A stretch of 64,000 nucleotides of DNA from Latrodectus hesperus. Lineage: Eukaryota > Arthropoda > Arachnida > Araneae > Theridiidae. The stretch lies in the NCBI GenBank assembly GCA_037975125.1, contig CM075853.1, positions 28,696,295 through 28,760,294 on the forward strand, read 5' to 3'. How positions within the stretch are numbered: position 1 is the stretch's first letter; each line of letters opens with the position of its first letter. Shown piece after piece: positions 26,248 to 40,121 of the stretch. The position numbers and the translations under genes are program-made. The notes below the pieces were generated by a model that saw only the letters and a list, made by a program, of their open reading frames with translations, was not told where the DNA came from and did not search any database.

Positions 26248-28842
26248 ATTTACATAAATGAAGTTTACAATATATAAAGTCCCAAAGTTGACTATATAGT
26301 CTAAATCAAAATTTCTTTTTATTGAAATAAAAATGTCCTTCCTTTCACAGTTCTGCTATTTTCTTACTAAATTTGAGAAATATCTGAAAAAAACTTAGCT
26401 ACATATTGAATTACTAGAACAATTTTATTTAACTTGCCGAAAATTAAATTTGATAAAAATAAATATTAATATATTGTCTAAAAAATGGGATACAATTCTG
26501 AGGAAAAAAAAAACATATTTGTAGCGTTATTCATTAAGAAAAAAGCTGTTTTTAGAGCTTTCGTTCTTACATTCAAATTTCTTCAATGTTATTGATCTTA
26601 GAAATACAGTAATTGTTTTCAGAATTAAATGTCTCTTTAGTTTATTCCCTTTAATTACATTTATTAAATATATACATTTCTTTAGAATTATTTATTTGAT
26701 AAATAAATTTTTTAACTTAATTCAATCTTGCATTTTTCATAACAAAATTTAAATTATTCAATAATAAATTAGTTTTGTACATGTCAGAAAGTATACATGA
26801 GTTTCAATGTAATGAAATTTGAAGATTTCATTAAAGAAAAAAATTGAATGAATCACCCCGAAAGCATTCTTTTGAGAGAAAGTAAAACAATAAATTCTTA
26901 AATGAAAACTTTTTCAAACTAAGATAGTCGCCGAAAAACAATGTTTGATATCTAACATAAGTAAAAGTTTTTAAGTGAAGGAACAAAAAGGAATCTGACC
27001 CCATTAGAACAAAAACTTTCATTCTGACATTTACCCTTTAATATTATTATTTTTTTAAAACTTTTTTCCTACTTATATAAGAAAAACGCGGCTCAAAAGT
27101 CGTCTTCAACTCAAGAAGCAATTGAATTCCTCAGAAATACTCAAGAGTGCAAGTGGAGTAGGAAAAAAATATTATATGACTTCGAAAGAAATGAAAGAAA
27201 TATCGATCAATAACTAGTACGAACTAGAGAGAATAAAAAAAAATTATCATTCCTTTTTTTTCACGCTACGAAAAATTATTCTTAATGAAAGCGCGAATAA
27301 TACTTTTGGGCTTCATCCAAAAAAACGAGAATCTATTATTATAATTTAAGGGAGCTCTGTTCTTATAATCATAGGGTAAAAAGCACGTAAAAAAGAAGTA
27401 AAGTAAAATCCTAGAAGAAAATTCATATCGTCAGTGTTTTTCTAATTAACGATTTTTTTTCTTTAGAACCATTATTTTTCAATATTAGTATAGTTCTAAT
27501 GGTGAATAGGAAGCGATTTATTCTCTGTTAATTGTGTTAATAAAAGACGGATAATTTATATAGAATTACATTTGTAAATGTGATATAATTCGTGATCTTA
27601 GATACTTAAACTGAAAAAAAATTGTAACAGGAAAAATAAATTGAAAATATAAGTACCTCAGAAATGTATTAAAATACTCAGCGTTTATTTTATATCATTT
27701 AAAATTAGAAATAAGAAAGTTCTAAATTTTTCTATGTAGGAGAGCTAGATGATTTTAAAAATGATATAATTATAGAATTATTAAAAAATAGCAAATAATA
27801 TTCTTCTTATTAGTTTTTATGCTCATGTGATAATATTATCAACGGATAACTTTATCCAAGTCATCAGCCAAATTAAATAAGCTAATTTAATTTTAATTAG
27901 AGTAAATATTTCTCATGTTATGTGTATGAGATTGGGCCTAGATAAATTTTTACAATTATAATTGGTATGCTTTTTATATATTATGTGCTTTTTGCGCAAG
28001 ATATTTGAGCAAAATAGGAAAGGAATTTTATAATATTTATCTTTTATTCTATTCCCGTTAAAAAAAGAAATTATTTGTGTGTTATATCATTTATACATTA
28101 AATATTTTAAAGTATAGTCAAGGGTTTTTTATTTTATTACCCAAAATATTATTTCTTTTATAACAAAATTATTAAAAAAAAAATGTCTCTCTTTTTCTCC
28201 GAATTCAAAAAATTTCAATACATAATTCCTCACAAAATAAAAGTTTATTCTTTTTTCTGCCTAATATTTATAAAAGCGTTTATAATCTTTCCAATCAGTA
28301 TGAAAGATTTAAGAATTTTCTCCTCATTGTAAAATCATAAAACGCTATAAATTCATTATTTAAATGATTAACGAATCAAATATAGGAAAAATTTGAAAGG
28401 TTGCTGGTTGTAATTATTAAATATGAATTTATGTACCTTTAATATTAGAAAATAATTAATTATTGAAATATTGTAATACTTATACATATACATCTAAATC
28501 ATCATTTTGATTTCGAAAGTTGTTTTAAAGGATTGATTGTAGTTCTATCATATTGACCATTTGGAGTAATGGAAATTCAAAGTAACAAAATCAATGCTTT
28601 TATTGTTAAAATAACGTCATTGATCTTGTTATTCTATACATTAATGTGATTCTATAAGATAAAGTATGTTATTTTTCCCGTTTATATTATAATCATTTTG
28701 TATTGGTGCAAATTTTGTCTATTTTACAGGAATAAATTCTATTAAATTTTGAATATGATACAGAAAAAGGTTTTTCCCCCACTAAAATAAAGTATCAAAT
28801 AACCCTACCCATTGTAACCAAAATTATTTCGACGAATCAGAT
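26248..28842. other. AT-rich noncoding stretch
   Basis: No supported feature was seen. A TATA-like tatataag at 27074 has no gene-like sequence downstream. Confidence 0.5.
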
Positions 28843-28930
28843 AAAAAAAAAAAAAAAAACTAGAATTCGAACCTGTAAAGATACTGTCTTATCAAACGCG
28901 TCATTATGAGACTCCCTTTTCGAGCTGGTA
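28843..28930 (-). pseudogene. tRNA-like pseudogene or SINE head with oligo(T) end
   Basis: On the minus strand, acgcgtttgataagac is followed by a good Pol III B box, aggttcgaattc, and about 13 bp later by a run of 17 T, which would act as a Pol III terminator. The acgcg...caggttcga arrangement resembles a degenerate Arg-type tRNA, but the acceptor and anticodon stems do not pair. It is not a functional tRNA. The T run might instead be the poly(A) tail of an unrelated plus-strand insertion. Confidence 0.35.
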
Positions 28931-30240
28931 TTGGAGCCTAGAAAGCCTGTGAGAGGTAGAATAGAATTCAATTCTTTTCTTTATCTTAAATGAATTCTAA
29001 CGCAAAAAAATTAACAATAATAGATAGTTAGATGGCAGGAATTACTATTACACTGGACAAAGAAATTCGTAAGAAAAATATTTTTCAAAATTCTGGGCCT
29101 GAATCACATAATTTCTGAAAATTAATGATTGTTAGATAAAACACCATTACTCAGAATAATGTTAATACTACAAGATAGTTTCAAAGAGTAATTTTAAATG
29201 TTATACAAAGACTCGATTTAAATATATCTTCATAAAAATTACATTTTCTGGAAATTTAGTAACTATAAACATTTCAGTATTACCTCTAATTATATAGTTC
29301 AATGATTAAAATCCTTTTTAATCATTTAGCTATTATATTTAAATTCAAACTCTAAGTTCTTTTAATAATAGCAAAAAGGTGTACTGTTTAGGTTCAAATC
29401 ATTCTAAGGTTATATTTTGTCTGTGGAATAATTAATTATAAAAGCATTGAAAATTTTAAATAATATTCACTGAAATTATTAACTTCAGAATATCTTGGTA
29501 AGAAACCGAAGGAAGCATAAAGCTCTTAAAACTAATATGATTCATAAATAGAATTTTCAGTTTGAAATCTGAAAATGTTTAATTAAGTGGACAATTCTTA
29601 TTGTTGTAAATAGTTTATTTACAATAACTATAATTGACATTATTATTCAGATTAGTTAAACAATCTTACTATCGATGTCTTGAAACACATTAAAATATTT
29701 CTATACAATTTAGATTTTTAGTTTTTTAAGCAGTTTTCTTAAGAACATTTTTTTATGTTATAAAAATCTTTTCTTTGACGGTAACTTGTCAATAAGCTAT
29801 TTTTATCAATTTAAAAAATTGTGAAAAACTGAATTCCTTAAACGTAAAATAACAATGGTTTCAGTAAATGAGAAGAACTATATTATTGAGTCCACAAATT
29901 CATTTTATTTCGTAAATTCATTTTTTTCACAGAAAATATCGTCAGTGTTTTTACTTTGAATTATATATTGAATTATGAAAATACAAAATAAGCAATGTTG
30001 AATGAAAAGTTATTGGTCAAGAATTTATTCTTGTTTTTGCTTGGAACATGTTACATATAGTTACATAAAATTCTGCTTTATATATTTGAGCCACTTATAC
30101 TGAAGCCAGTTTTGTTCCTGTGAATCATGGTTTGAAAAATTATTAATAAATTTAGGAACCCCCCCCATGATTCATTATTAAATAAATTATAACTTTATGA
30201 AGTGTATTTCACACGTGTGAAAATATTAAAATGTTAAAAA
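28931..30240. other. AT-rich noncoding stretch
   Basis: No supported feature was seen. There is a short C run (about 8) near 30163-30170. Confidence 0.5.
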
Positions 30241-30244
30241 GTTC

Positions 30245-30860
30245 ACCTCAAAACTATTTTTGTCCACTGCGTGCAGACGTGTAAAACGAAATGCCCGCCT
30301 GAGTGGCACCAGCAATGCATTCGGCCACGAGATTGTTTGCGAGACGTGGAACGAAAGAAATTCATAAATTAACCTCTCAAACACCGAGGCTGGTCTTTTA
30401 ACCTACAAAAAGAGTCAGACAGAACCGCTGAAACTCGTGTTGTTGTGCCTTTGGGTCTTGCATGAAACGGATGAAAGACAAAGCAAGTGGGAGAGAAAAA
30501 CTTCACGGCTGTCCAAGCACGCCAACAGGAGGCAGGCTTCGTGATGTCCCCCTTCTCCAGCAGTCTTTACCTCTTTGGCGGATTTATAACTTGGGCGGTG
30601 GCTGCAGGAACTCCGCTTATTCGCGGAAATGCATTTGTGACCACTCACGAATTTTTCAGAGTAATCTGTTTTTGCTTTTCTCTTTTCAGCTTTCTTTTTG
30701 CAAGGGACCCATGGAAAACCAGAAGCGGGATCGTGCCTCTGTCATAGATTCATAAAATTTTTCCTCTCGTTTGTCACTGTGATCTCTCCCGAGAGAATGG
30801 AATTTTCTTTCGTTCCGAATTCCGAGTCTGGTGGGCTTTTGTCGTTGAAATTCTTTTTAG
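30245..30860. other. GC-richer unique island of unknown function
   Basis: About 600 bp with near-balanced base composition lies in otherwise AT-rich DNA, with no copy elsewhere in the window and no transposon motif. A plus-strand frame at 30541-30660 reads MSPFSSSLYLFGGFITWAVA and then AGTPLIRGNAFVTTHEFF; an overlapping minus frame is also open, so coding is not established. A strong splice acceptor-like site (tgcttttctcttttcag) ends at 30690. Candidates are an exon of a large gene, a promoter with first exon, or a conserved enhancer. I do not recognise any protein family. Confidence 0.35.
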
Positions 30861-33800
30861 ATTAATGTTGTTGGGGAAAGAGTAGTTTGCAGGAACTGTG
30901 GAACATAATTGAATGACAGTATGTAAAAGTGCTAGCGGTGAATTAATTTCGCAGATTAATTTGACAATTTTAAGGTGACGAAAGTCACGTAGTTCTGTAA
31001 AAATGGAATTGTACTTTCAATTTTATTATTGTTATTTGGTACAATGTAGCCATAAAATAAATTGAATGCAAAGAATGTAGTGGAGATTCTAAGTATTGAT
31101 TTCTGCAGAGGTAATAACAGCCTTCTTCATATATTTCATATCTTTTACCTCAATACCAAGATTTTAAATGTTCATATTTGTTGTCTCAAACTACTTCTTC
31201 ATATTCTCTGTAATATATTCTGCATATTCACCCGAAAACCATTAAAGCTTTTATATCTCATGTTCAAGATCCAATATAAACAAATTCGAAAAAAAAGCAG
31301 AAAGACGATTCATAGTACCATTCTGCATGATTATTGCTAAAAGAGAATAATTAAATTAAAGAAAAAAACATTGACCAACAAGAATCAAAAGGATTTAAAT
31401 TTTATAGGCCTAATTTTTTCCGGCCCTCATTCTATATTTTATGGAGTGATAATCAAGATTCTCTCATGATTTTATGGATTTTCGAATTAAAATATGAGAA
31501 TAATTGTTATTTTTAAATATAGACTTCTAAAATTGCATCAAAACAGGATTTTTTTCAATAGTTTTCTCTAAATTTGAAGAGGAAACCTTAAAATAACGAC
31601 TCAGAATACATATAACGATAAACATTAAAAAATATTACAAAAAATAAATAACTTAAATGAAAATAAACTATAAAGATCAATAAATCTTTGCAGTATTTTT
31701 ACACAGGATAAGAAAATTTTCTATACTTTTAAGAAGTATAATTTCGAGTAAAAATAGTACAACTTAGCAAGTTTAATTGACTGTTATTGGTCTTTGGAAT
31801 TATTTTTAAGTTGAAAAGTTCCTTACTGTTTAAAATGCATCGCTATTGCCTTAAAACGATTTAACAGTGTAGATATTGGCATTTTTGTGCTGTTAACATT
31901 TAGCAAAGTAAAATAATATATTAAGAAATAATTTACAGTAGTTCACGAAAAAAAAGTAATAATTCATCAAAAAAAGCCATTGAGTCCGATTCAATTTAAA
32001 ATATTGTGAAAAACAAAGATACAAGCAAGAAAATAGAACACTTTGTTTATACATTTTATAACCCTTCCAAAAAATTCTAGAATGTAAATCATCAAAAATA
32101 ATGTCCAATGAAAAAGTATTTTATTGACATGAAGCAAAGCAAAAAGTCATAGACTCTACAATTTCATATTAGTCCATAAAACTTGAAGGCTGGGGATTAT
32201 TAAATTATCATATCACAAAAGAATTTTCCATAAAGTAAGAAAAGGATTTGTCCTCGTGACAAAAACATTAGCATATCGGCTGTTTCAGTCACATAAATTG
32301 TAATCCACAGATATTAACTAATGATAATAGAGAGTTTATAATAACTATATTTAAAATAATTTTTTTTAATTTGCTTATTTAAAATTTTTAATACTGAATA
32401 AAAACTGGAGGGAAAATGTTACATTGAGACAAAATTTTCATAGATTCTTAATGACAAAAAATTAAGCATTTAATGACAAAAAAATTAATGATTAGCAAAC
32501 AAAATATCCATGGCTCAATAAAAAAACCAACACTTTGAAAAGTTATTAACATCATTAGTTTTTTTTTAGTTTAAAACACTATAAATGTATTAAATATTTA
32601 CGTGTTGTATAATATGTTCATTTTACGCTTATAGACATGGTTTACTAACATACAAATTTTGTAATACGTTATATATTGTGCACTGTATTCTTTTTTCCTA
32701 AAAAATATTTTTTTACTCGATCAAAGTTTTCCGTTATTTATCATTCAAATGTTTCGGTTCTTATACCTACAGAAACACCACTGATTATGTGATTTTCGAT
32801 TATATCAAACTATGAACAATTGTTTGTAATTTCATATAAAACTTTAATATTCCCTTTTCTAACAGAGAGACGAAATATTGCCTTCACTACAACATATTTG
32901 TAATTATGGAAGTTTTATGGCCTTGCAAACTTGAGATACAGAAATATTCAATCTTTCAGAAAATGCAATCGAACAAAAAAACTAATATTTTACGCTGCAA
33001 GTTTCACGATTTAATAATCTGTTACATTATTAACATATACACATAATACATAACTTACAATATAGAAATATACCTACCACATATTTTTAAAGCAATGACA
33101 GTATGCTTGTAAAAAAGCTAACATTAAAATCAGTTTACCATTTTAAAAAGTTACGTATCTATATATCAAACGAAAAGGCTTAACTTCCATTTTAAATAAA
33201 TATCTGAAAACATCACAATGCATAAAAACAATATTTTAGTCATCCTTTGTATGTCAATATTCAGGGGATAAAACGTTGCTTTCTTAGTTTTAATTCAGAG
33301 TAAAAGCATATCAACGAATAGACATTTCAGCTTCTTAAATTTCCCTTTCAGTTTTTCTAAAATGGAAATTTCTTATAAATGATTTCTAAAATAAAACACA
33401 AAATAAATAAAAAAAAATTTCAAAATAAAACATACACACACAAGTTTGACTAATTACACAAACACATAATTAAGTTGCGGACATAAAAACACTCGCGGAA
33501 ATCATAAATATGAAGGAAAAAACGTAATGTAAAATAGATTAATGGGAGCAAAAGAATAAGTATGTTAATGAAGACTCTTAAAAAGAAAACACACAAATTT
33601 ATGAAGATAAATGGACTAAAAATTTAAAAAAATCCATTATTGTATGAATGAAAGCTAAAATAAATTACCAGAAATGAATTTTAAAAGCAAATTGTGCCAG
33701 TTGGAAAAAAATTCATCGTTTCCTAGTTTTTGTCATAATAGATGAATTTGAGTCTCGCACTGGTTATTAAGTTATTACTCAAAATACTTTATTTAATGGA

Positions 33801-33895
33801 AAGAGAAGCATTTAAACGAAAAAATAATTATTCTATTTATTACATAATTTAGACAATAATTATTCATCACAGATTTATAATACAATATTTCTCAC
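30861..33895. other. AT-rich noncoding stretch
   Basis: No gene, RNA or repeat family could be supported. Confidence 0.5.
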
Positions 33896-33904
33896 ACACA
33901 TATA

Positions 33905-33965
<61 letters not shown>

Positions 33966-34018
33966 CATCACTACACACACACACATCATCATATATATAT
34001 ATATATCATCATCATCAT

Positions 34019-34050
<32 letters not shown>

Positions 34051-34052
34051 CA
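33896..34052. repeat. Compound CA / ATC / TA microsatellite
   Basis: (CA)n from 33896 to about 33963 is followed by catcatcac, another CA run, catcatca, (TA)n, a second catcatcatcatca run and a final (TA)n ending near 34052. The alternation of CA, ATC and TA blocks suggests repeated slippage and internal duplication. Confidence 0.95.
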
Positions 34053-34154
34053 TATAAACGCACTATCTTAACAATTTATTCCTGATATAATTCTTCTACT
34101 TTGTTATTTAAGAGTTAAATAGTAACAGTAACAGTCAAATAAATTCAATATTCG

Positions 34155-34403
34155 TCAGAGAATTGAATTTGAATAGATAGCGACATTGAATTTAAGAAAC
34201 AAAAATTTTGCTTGTTCATCATTGGTTAATCCATTTAATATTCTAGAATAGTAATGGAGGTTGTTATCATCTTTATTTGCTTTAATGAACTTGTTCACAT
34301 CAAGGATAATATCATAAAAAATGGGATTCGCCGTATATCCAGCATCTATCATTTTCTGAATAGTACACTGGTTGTATTTAACATTTTTTAAATACCACTT
34401 CAT
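34155..34403 (-). other. Unassigned 82-codon coding-like frame
   Basis: The frame has an ATG at 34403 and a stop at 34155, with an in-frame TAA three codons upstream of the ATG. Unlike most chance frames here it is rich in D, N, A, G and T, for example MIDAGYTANPIFYDIILDV and NGLTNDEQAKFLFLK. I see no signal peptide, zinc motif or known family. It could be a fragment of an unrecognised transposon protein, a relic exon, or chance. Confidence 0.2.
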
Positions 34404-34838
34404 ATACTTTTAACTATTTACATATAACCCAACTATCTTACATACAATGAAACAGAAGTACTTAGCGATTTCTTTTTACTGCAAGAAATTGACCATCTTT
34501 AAATCACTACCGAAATAAATCATTAGTGTCCATTGATCTTCAAGAACACTATTTTGATATCTTTCTTTGAGTTATGCAAAATAAGCTATTGTCACGATAA
34601 CAATAGTGATGGCCAATAAAAATCCAACTGAGTGTATGTAGAAGTCAGAGGCATATATTTCAATGGCTGATGATATTAAAAGTTCTAATTACTTTAAATA
34701 CAAAAACTGATTAGACAAAATTGATATTAGCTTTTGAAATCATCTTTCGAAATAACTTAAAATGCTTACTTTAATTTATATCTATAAGTCATTTTAAATA
34801 AAGAATATTATACGAATATTATGTATGCATACTACTAT

Positions 34839-34991
34839 GGATCCTTTGGTGGTAGTCAGAGGTGTTATTACTGCAGTTTAGAGGGTAAAATCTTACTTTC
34901 ACCTTAATGGTTCTTTGGTTAAACGAAAGACGCACATTACATGGCATAGCGAGCTTGGCTTGTCCAAGTGTCATAAGTAAAAACAACAACT
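34839..34991 (+). mobile_element. SINE family A copy 4, 5'-truncated
   Basis: This holds only the 3' ~150 bp of family A, from ggatcctttggtggtagtca through aaatcttactttcacctta and aacgaaagacgcacatta, then catagcgagcttggcttgtc, to the aaacaacaac tail. The short stem-loop cttggcttgtccaag precedes the tail. No convincing target-site duplication was found. Confidence 0.8.
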
Positions 34992-35811
34992 ACAAATAGA
35001 GGTATATCAAAGTCAATTCATCACTAGATGGCGCTTCAACGTTTGGTACTTCTCATGTGAAAAATAGCAAGCGTAAATTGTTTACATTATATATTTGGTA
35101 ATTTTTTTTACAAGATGCATAAAAATTTGAAATAAAAAGTTAAAGTTATATGATAAATTTTCAGCTAAAGTATTGGCGAAACTTGTTTACTTTTCAGACT
35201 AATTATGCTTTATTTAGTTTTAAAATGTAGATTAAAATTAGAGCATAAGAATGAATGAAAAACTAGAATATTATTGACAAAATTATGCCAATTGCTACAA
35301 AAACACATCATTAAGTGAAATAAACTATGAGGTAAAATTGCGTAAAAATATATCAAGGCATGCTCAATTAAATAAGCAATAGCTATTTAGAGTGTAAAAT
35401 ATTTTAAAAATTTTATTTACAAAGTTTGGTTTTACTAAATCGCGTTAAGTTGTAGCTAAAATAAACAAAATAACAATTATTAAAAAATAGTGATAAATTA
35501 TTTTAAATTATTTTTAAGTATATGCAATTAAAAAAAGTTATCATTATTTTGATGATGTTCTCTCCTTTCTTTAAAGAGCCATAAATTATTTATTAATGGT
35601 ATTTAAAGTTTTGATATATAAAACAAATAAAGCTTGTCTAAAGTATATAAAAATACATAATGTAACACCTCGTAAAATGTAAGATAGTTTAACATTTTGA
35701 TAATGGTTCCAAAATTTAATCTCATAATTTTAACAGTTTTTATGAGAAAATTTATCTTTTTAAATACTATGACTATTTGTGTGAATAAATATACATATGC
35801 ATTCATGTATA

Positions 35812-35814
35812 CAT

Positions 35815-35891
<77 letters not shown>
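35812..35891. repeat. (CA)n-(TA)n-(GATA)n compound microsatellite
   Basis: (CA)n is followed by (TA)n and about ten copies of gata/tagat (35852-35891). Confidence 0.95.
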
Positions 35892-35893
<2 letters not shown>

Positions 35894-38800
35894 TGAAATA
35901 GAATAATATAATTTTAAATTAATGAAGTCTTCTAATTTCGAAAAGTTAATTGAATTATTAATAATTTTTAATGTTTTTTAATTAAATTTCCCTAAACATA
36001 CTTACAATATGTTGAAAAGTAGTAAAAAATTTTGAATAATTAAATGACAATCTCGGGAAATAAAAATCTCAAAAAGCATGGTTTTAAGAGAAAATTTGAA
36101 GTAAATTAAACTATGCAAGTAATTAAATATTTAGTTTTTGTCGTTAATTAAGTGTGGTATGAGAATTTTGCTTAAGTTTTACTGTTATGTGTAATGGGTT
36201 AAAAATATTCTAACAAAACTAGTGAATTAAAAATACTTATTAAAAGATGTTTATTGTTAATAAATTTAAATTAATTTTAATCTTACTGTTAAAATTAATG
36301 GCACGTGCATTAAAGTTAAGGAAGTTTAAAGTAAAAATAATAGAAGAGTTAATATGGAAATTCATATCACAAAAAAAGAATCTTTAATTAAAAAGATTAA
36401 ATATTTTATGAAAAAAGCCATAGTAAGTTTGAAAAATTGAAAGGAAACCACAGATAAATTCTTAACATTCATCTCTTCTAATGTGGGTGGAATAACAAGA
36501 TATTTCGAATTTGTAAGTGCAAAAATGTATGAAAAAATTACACAAGTAAAATAGTTTATATGTCTTAAGAGGAATGAAGTTATAAGAATGATATATCCTT
36601 TCAAGAGATTTCTCGCCAAATCTGGCGTCCTTTGTTTTGATTATAATGTTGCCAGTTTTCCTTTGGGTATTGTCAGTTTGAGATTTTGTTACTTTTTGGA
36701 TTTTATGTTGCATGTTTGATTTTTTTTCATGTTTCACTCCATTTTTGCATCATATATATGGTTTTTTAAGTGGTAACAGTGTTTGAAATTTTTGTTCAGC
36801 GTTTCAATTAGATACTTGTATATGACGTCATAGGACCTTCACTAACGAAATCGTCTGCTTACTTTCTAGAGAAAAATTGAAAGCAAACATGAGTTACAAT
36901 TTATCTTGTGAAATGTACACAGTAATTTTTGATGACTTAGTATTAGTCGTTTGTATACAGAAATGAAGAGAAAAAGAAATTAAAATTACGTGTGATTACA
37001 GACTTGTGGTAAAAAAACATTTTTATTTATGCATTCAATTTTCGTGGGACTCAAAAGGTCTGATGGAACATGTGGAAAACATAAGCAACCCCTACGTTTT
37101 CCATTCTCAGTTGTCTTCTTCTTCTTCTCGGAAGTATCTAATTCTGCGGACTTCCAGAAATTTCCCGTTCCAAAAACATGCTTTCGGTTTGGCGATGAAA
37201 AAAGTCCCAAAGGTCACCAATTTGGAGAATATACCGTATTAATTCCGAAATAAAAAAAAACTTCAAAATGAATATAAAACAAATAGACATAATGCACATA
37301 AGCAAAAAATTCTATTAATAATTAATAATGGTAAAAAGTAGTAATAATAAATAATGCTTATCTGCTTATTGTACAAAGTTTATCAATATGTTAAATTTTG
37401 TACATTAAGTAGGTAAACAAAATTAACGAATAGATATCTTTCAAGAATTTGATTTATAAAATGAATAAAATAGTTAAATATATGATAAAAACATACATAT
37501 AAAAATTATTTCAAAATATAGATTAAGAAAAGAAATGATTAATTATTTACTACTGAACAATGCTAGTACAAAAAAAGGACGAATCATTGAAGGAAAAAGA
37601 TGGATTAGTTTTCTGTGATACATTTCCAACTACATATTTCTATTGATTAATTTCGTTCCACACAATCAACAGCAACTTAATTTTGCATTTTCATCAAATG
37701 ACGAGGTCAATATTTATATTCTGTCTACCTTCCGAAACTACGCCACACAAATAGAATGTCATTGAGCCCATAGTAGCCTTTAATAGATGCAGAGCTCTTT
37801 TTAACACATTGATCTCTTTATATCCGGGTATTAAATCTTGGATGAAGACCCCCTCAATGAAGATTATAAAGTACGAAACTTTAAGCTTTCCGGACTTCAG
37901 AAATGGGACCCAGGTATATTAAAGTAGAAGTTAAATTTAAGTTGATTGTGATTTATTGATGTCTTTCAAAATAGGACTAAGTGTGTTAGAATTGTTTAAA
38001 AGAATAAAGCTTTTGAGATAATATTAAATGTAATTTTAAAAAAATAACACTTTTTTACATACTTTAACAGATAAAAATAAATAATGCATTGATGACGTCA
38101 GGAAAATGTGAGAATTCCGGTGCGAATACATCAAGATAGAACGTAGCGATTTGCAAACAGAAGTAATTCGACAAAAACATTTTGAAAAAGCTTGGATAAA
38201 TTTTTTTAATAATGAAAAAAAAAAATAGTTATAAAATTAACTGTGTCAGCTCCATCATTTATTAATCTTTCAGTTGTCGCTTAATTTAGTTTTTGTCCTT
38301 TAGTTACATGAGAAATTTCATGTGGATTCTGGTTAATATCTAATACAATCTTAAGGCAATCATTAGTTCATCGTATAAATCTAATGTGATATAAGTAAAT
38401 ACAAATGTATTATTTAATGCACAAGAAATAATTTTTGAAAATATTGCACTTGATACATTAAGATGGATTTCTATTTAATCATACGCAATTTATTGATATG
38501 CGTTATAATATGAAGAAAAAGAAACGAACAGCCTGGAAAATTCTTTTGTTCTAATAATAGCTAAGAAAGGAATGATAAATTGTGGTATTAATAGCCTCAT
38601 TAAGAAAAATTTATTTTGCAATTACTTCATTATTTATCACTGTGAACGCTTATCTGTCTTAAATGCAGTAGACGCAGGCCATTAAAGCCTGCACTGTTAA
38701 TAAGGGGTAACTGCACTGCTAATAACAAAAGCGGCATATGCATTTTTATCCAGTTAATGACCGTTAATATTTAAAGACATTGATAAAAAAAAAGGCGGAA

Positions 38801-39996
38801 GGATTGATCTGAAATTTTATTCAATTATAACCTTACCAAGACCCATTAATTTTATCGTTCCTTTGCATTCGGAAAGAAATGCTTCTGATTCCCTCATTTT
38901 TTTTAAATATTTCTGAAAATTAATATTCTAAAAGGAATTATATATTTAACTATTGTACTTTTGGGTTATAATGGAATTTTGGATCGTTACAAAGCTCATA
39001 ATTATTTAAATGTTTTAACTACACAATATAAAATTGACTTCTATATTTCAGTATAGACTTGAAAATATAATAGTCTGGATTAGATATAAAAATATAACAA
39101 ATATTAATGTATTTTTTAGGTCGATAGTCTTTTGGTTATATTGTTTTTAATGCAAAAAGCATTTGAATCACGGAAAAGTCTTGTAGTATAACCATGTATT
39201 TCGAAGTGAAAGATACCATGTTTGATATGGATTACTGCTGATCTGATGTTTCATTTTTGTTTTATGGATGTCCATCTGATAGAATAAATGCTGAAGGATT
39301 TTGAGAATATAATCCGTTACAGCATGTAAATAGGAGTCACTAGCTATAAAAAATTTTCTAGTAATCCAAGACATTATAAATATTTAAAATACCTTAAAAT
39401 TAGTGTATTATTTAGTGAATATCTTAAATCCTCAGCTATAAAATTACCTTTCTGAGTGTTATCATTATCCTATAATTGATATAGGTTATGGATAAGAGAA
39501 TATTCTTCAGAATGAATGGGGAGAATTAGTGTATGGGGTCTAATTAGTTAGTGATGAGCACTTGATACGGATAATGAATTTCTACTTTGTAACGAAAGCT
39601 CTAATTTTTTTATGAAATTTCTGAATTTTTCCCTTGTGATACAAAAAAACGTACTGTCTGTCAAAAGGTCTATATGCGATTGTTTATAAGAAAATTTAGT
39701 AAATGTTTCTAGTTGCTAAAATTATTGAAATGATATTTAAAAATATTATTTTGTTTGTCATCAATGCTTGACAAAAAACTAAGCACACTCATATTAATTG
39801 AAATCTCACACATTTTTTACTGATTAAATTTCCATAACCAAAAAGATTTATTTATGAATTAAATATATTTTTCATATTAATGTTAAATCACAAATGGTCT
39901 TGAATTAACTCCCAAATTTCATTTTCGCCTGATTGCAAACAATCTATATTTATTTCCTAAAATTACACAAAATTTTCATGTATATAATACACAATA
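35892..39996. other. Mostly AT-rich noncoding stretch
   Basis: No gene is supported. Consensus CRE palindromes tgacgtca occur at 36823-36830 and 38093-38100. A locally GC-richer patch at 37040-37240 holds overlapping frames on both strands and aaaggtca at 37209-37216, a nuclear-receptor half-site. A short hairpin, gcaggc-cattaaa-gcctgc, lies at 38674-38692. Confidence 0.4.
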
Positions 39997-40009
39997 CATA
40001 CATATATAC

Positions 40010-40102
<93 letters not shown>

Positions 40103-40121
40103 CATACAGATAGATAGATAG
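39997..40121. repeat. (TACA)n-(TA)n-(TACA)n-(GATA)n microsatellite
   Basis: Tacatacatac runs flank both sides of a ~75-bp TA tract, and gatagatagata follows on the right. Confidence 0.95.

Noticed and set aside
27074..27120. TATA-like tatataag as a promoter
   Set aside because: No gene-like sequence or transcript signal lies downstream, and such motifs are frequent in AT-rich DNA.
39168..39374. 68-codon minus-strand frame as a transposase end
   Set aside because: Vague resemblance only; no catalytic motif, terminal repeat or duplication was seen.
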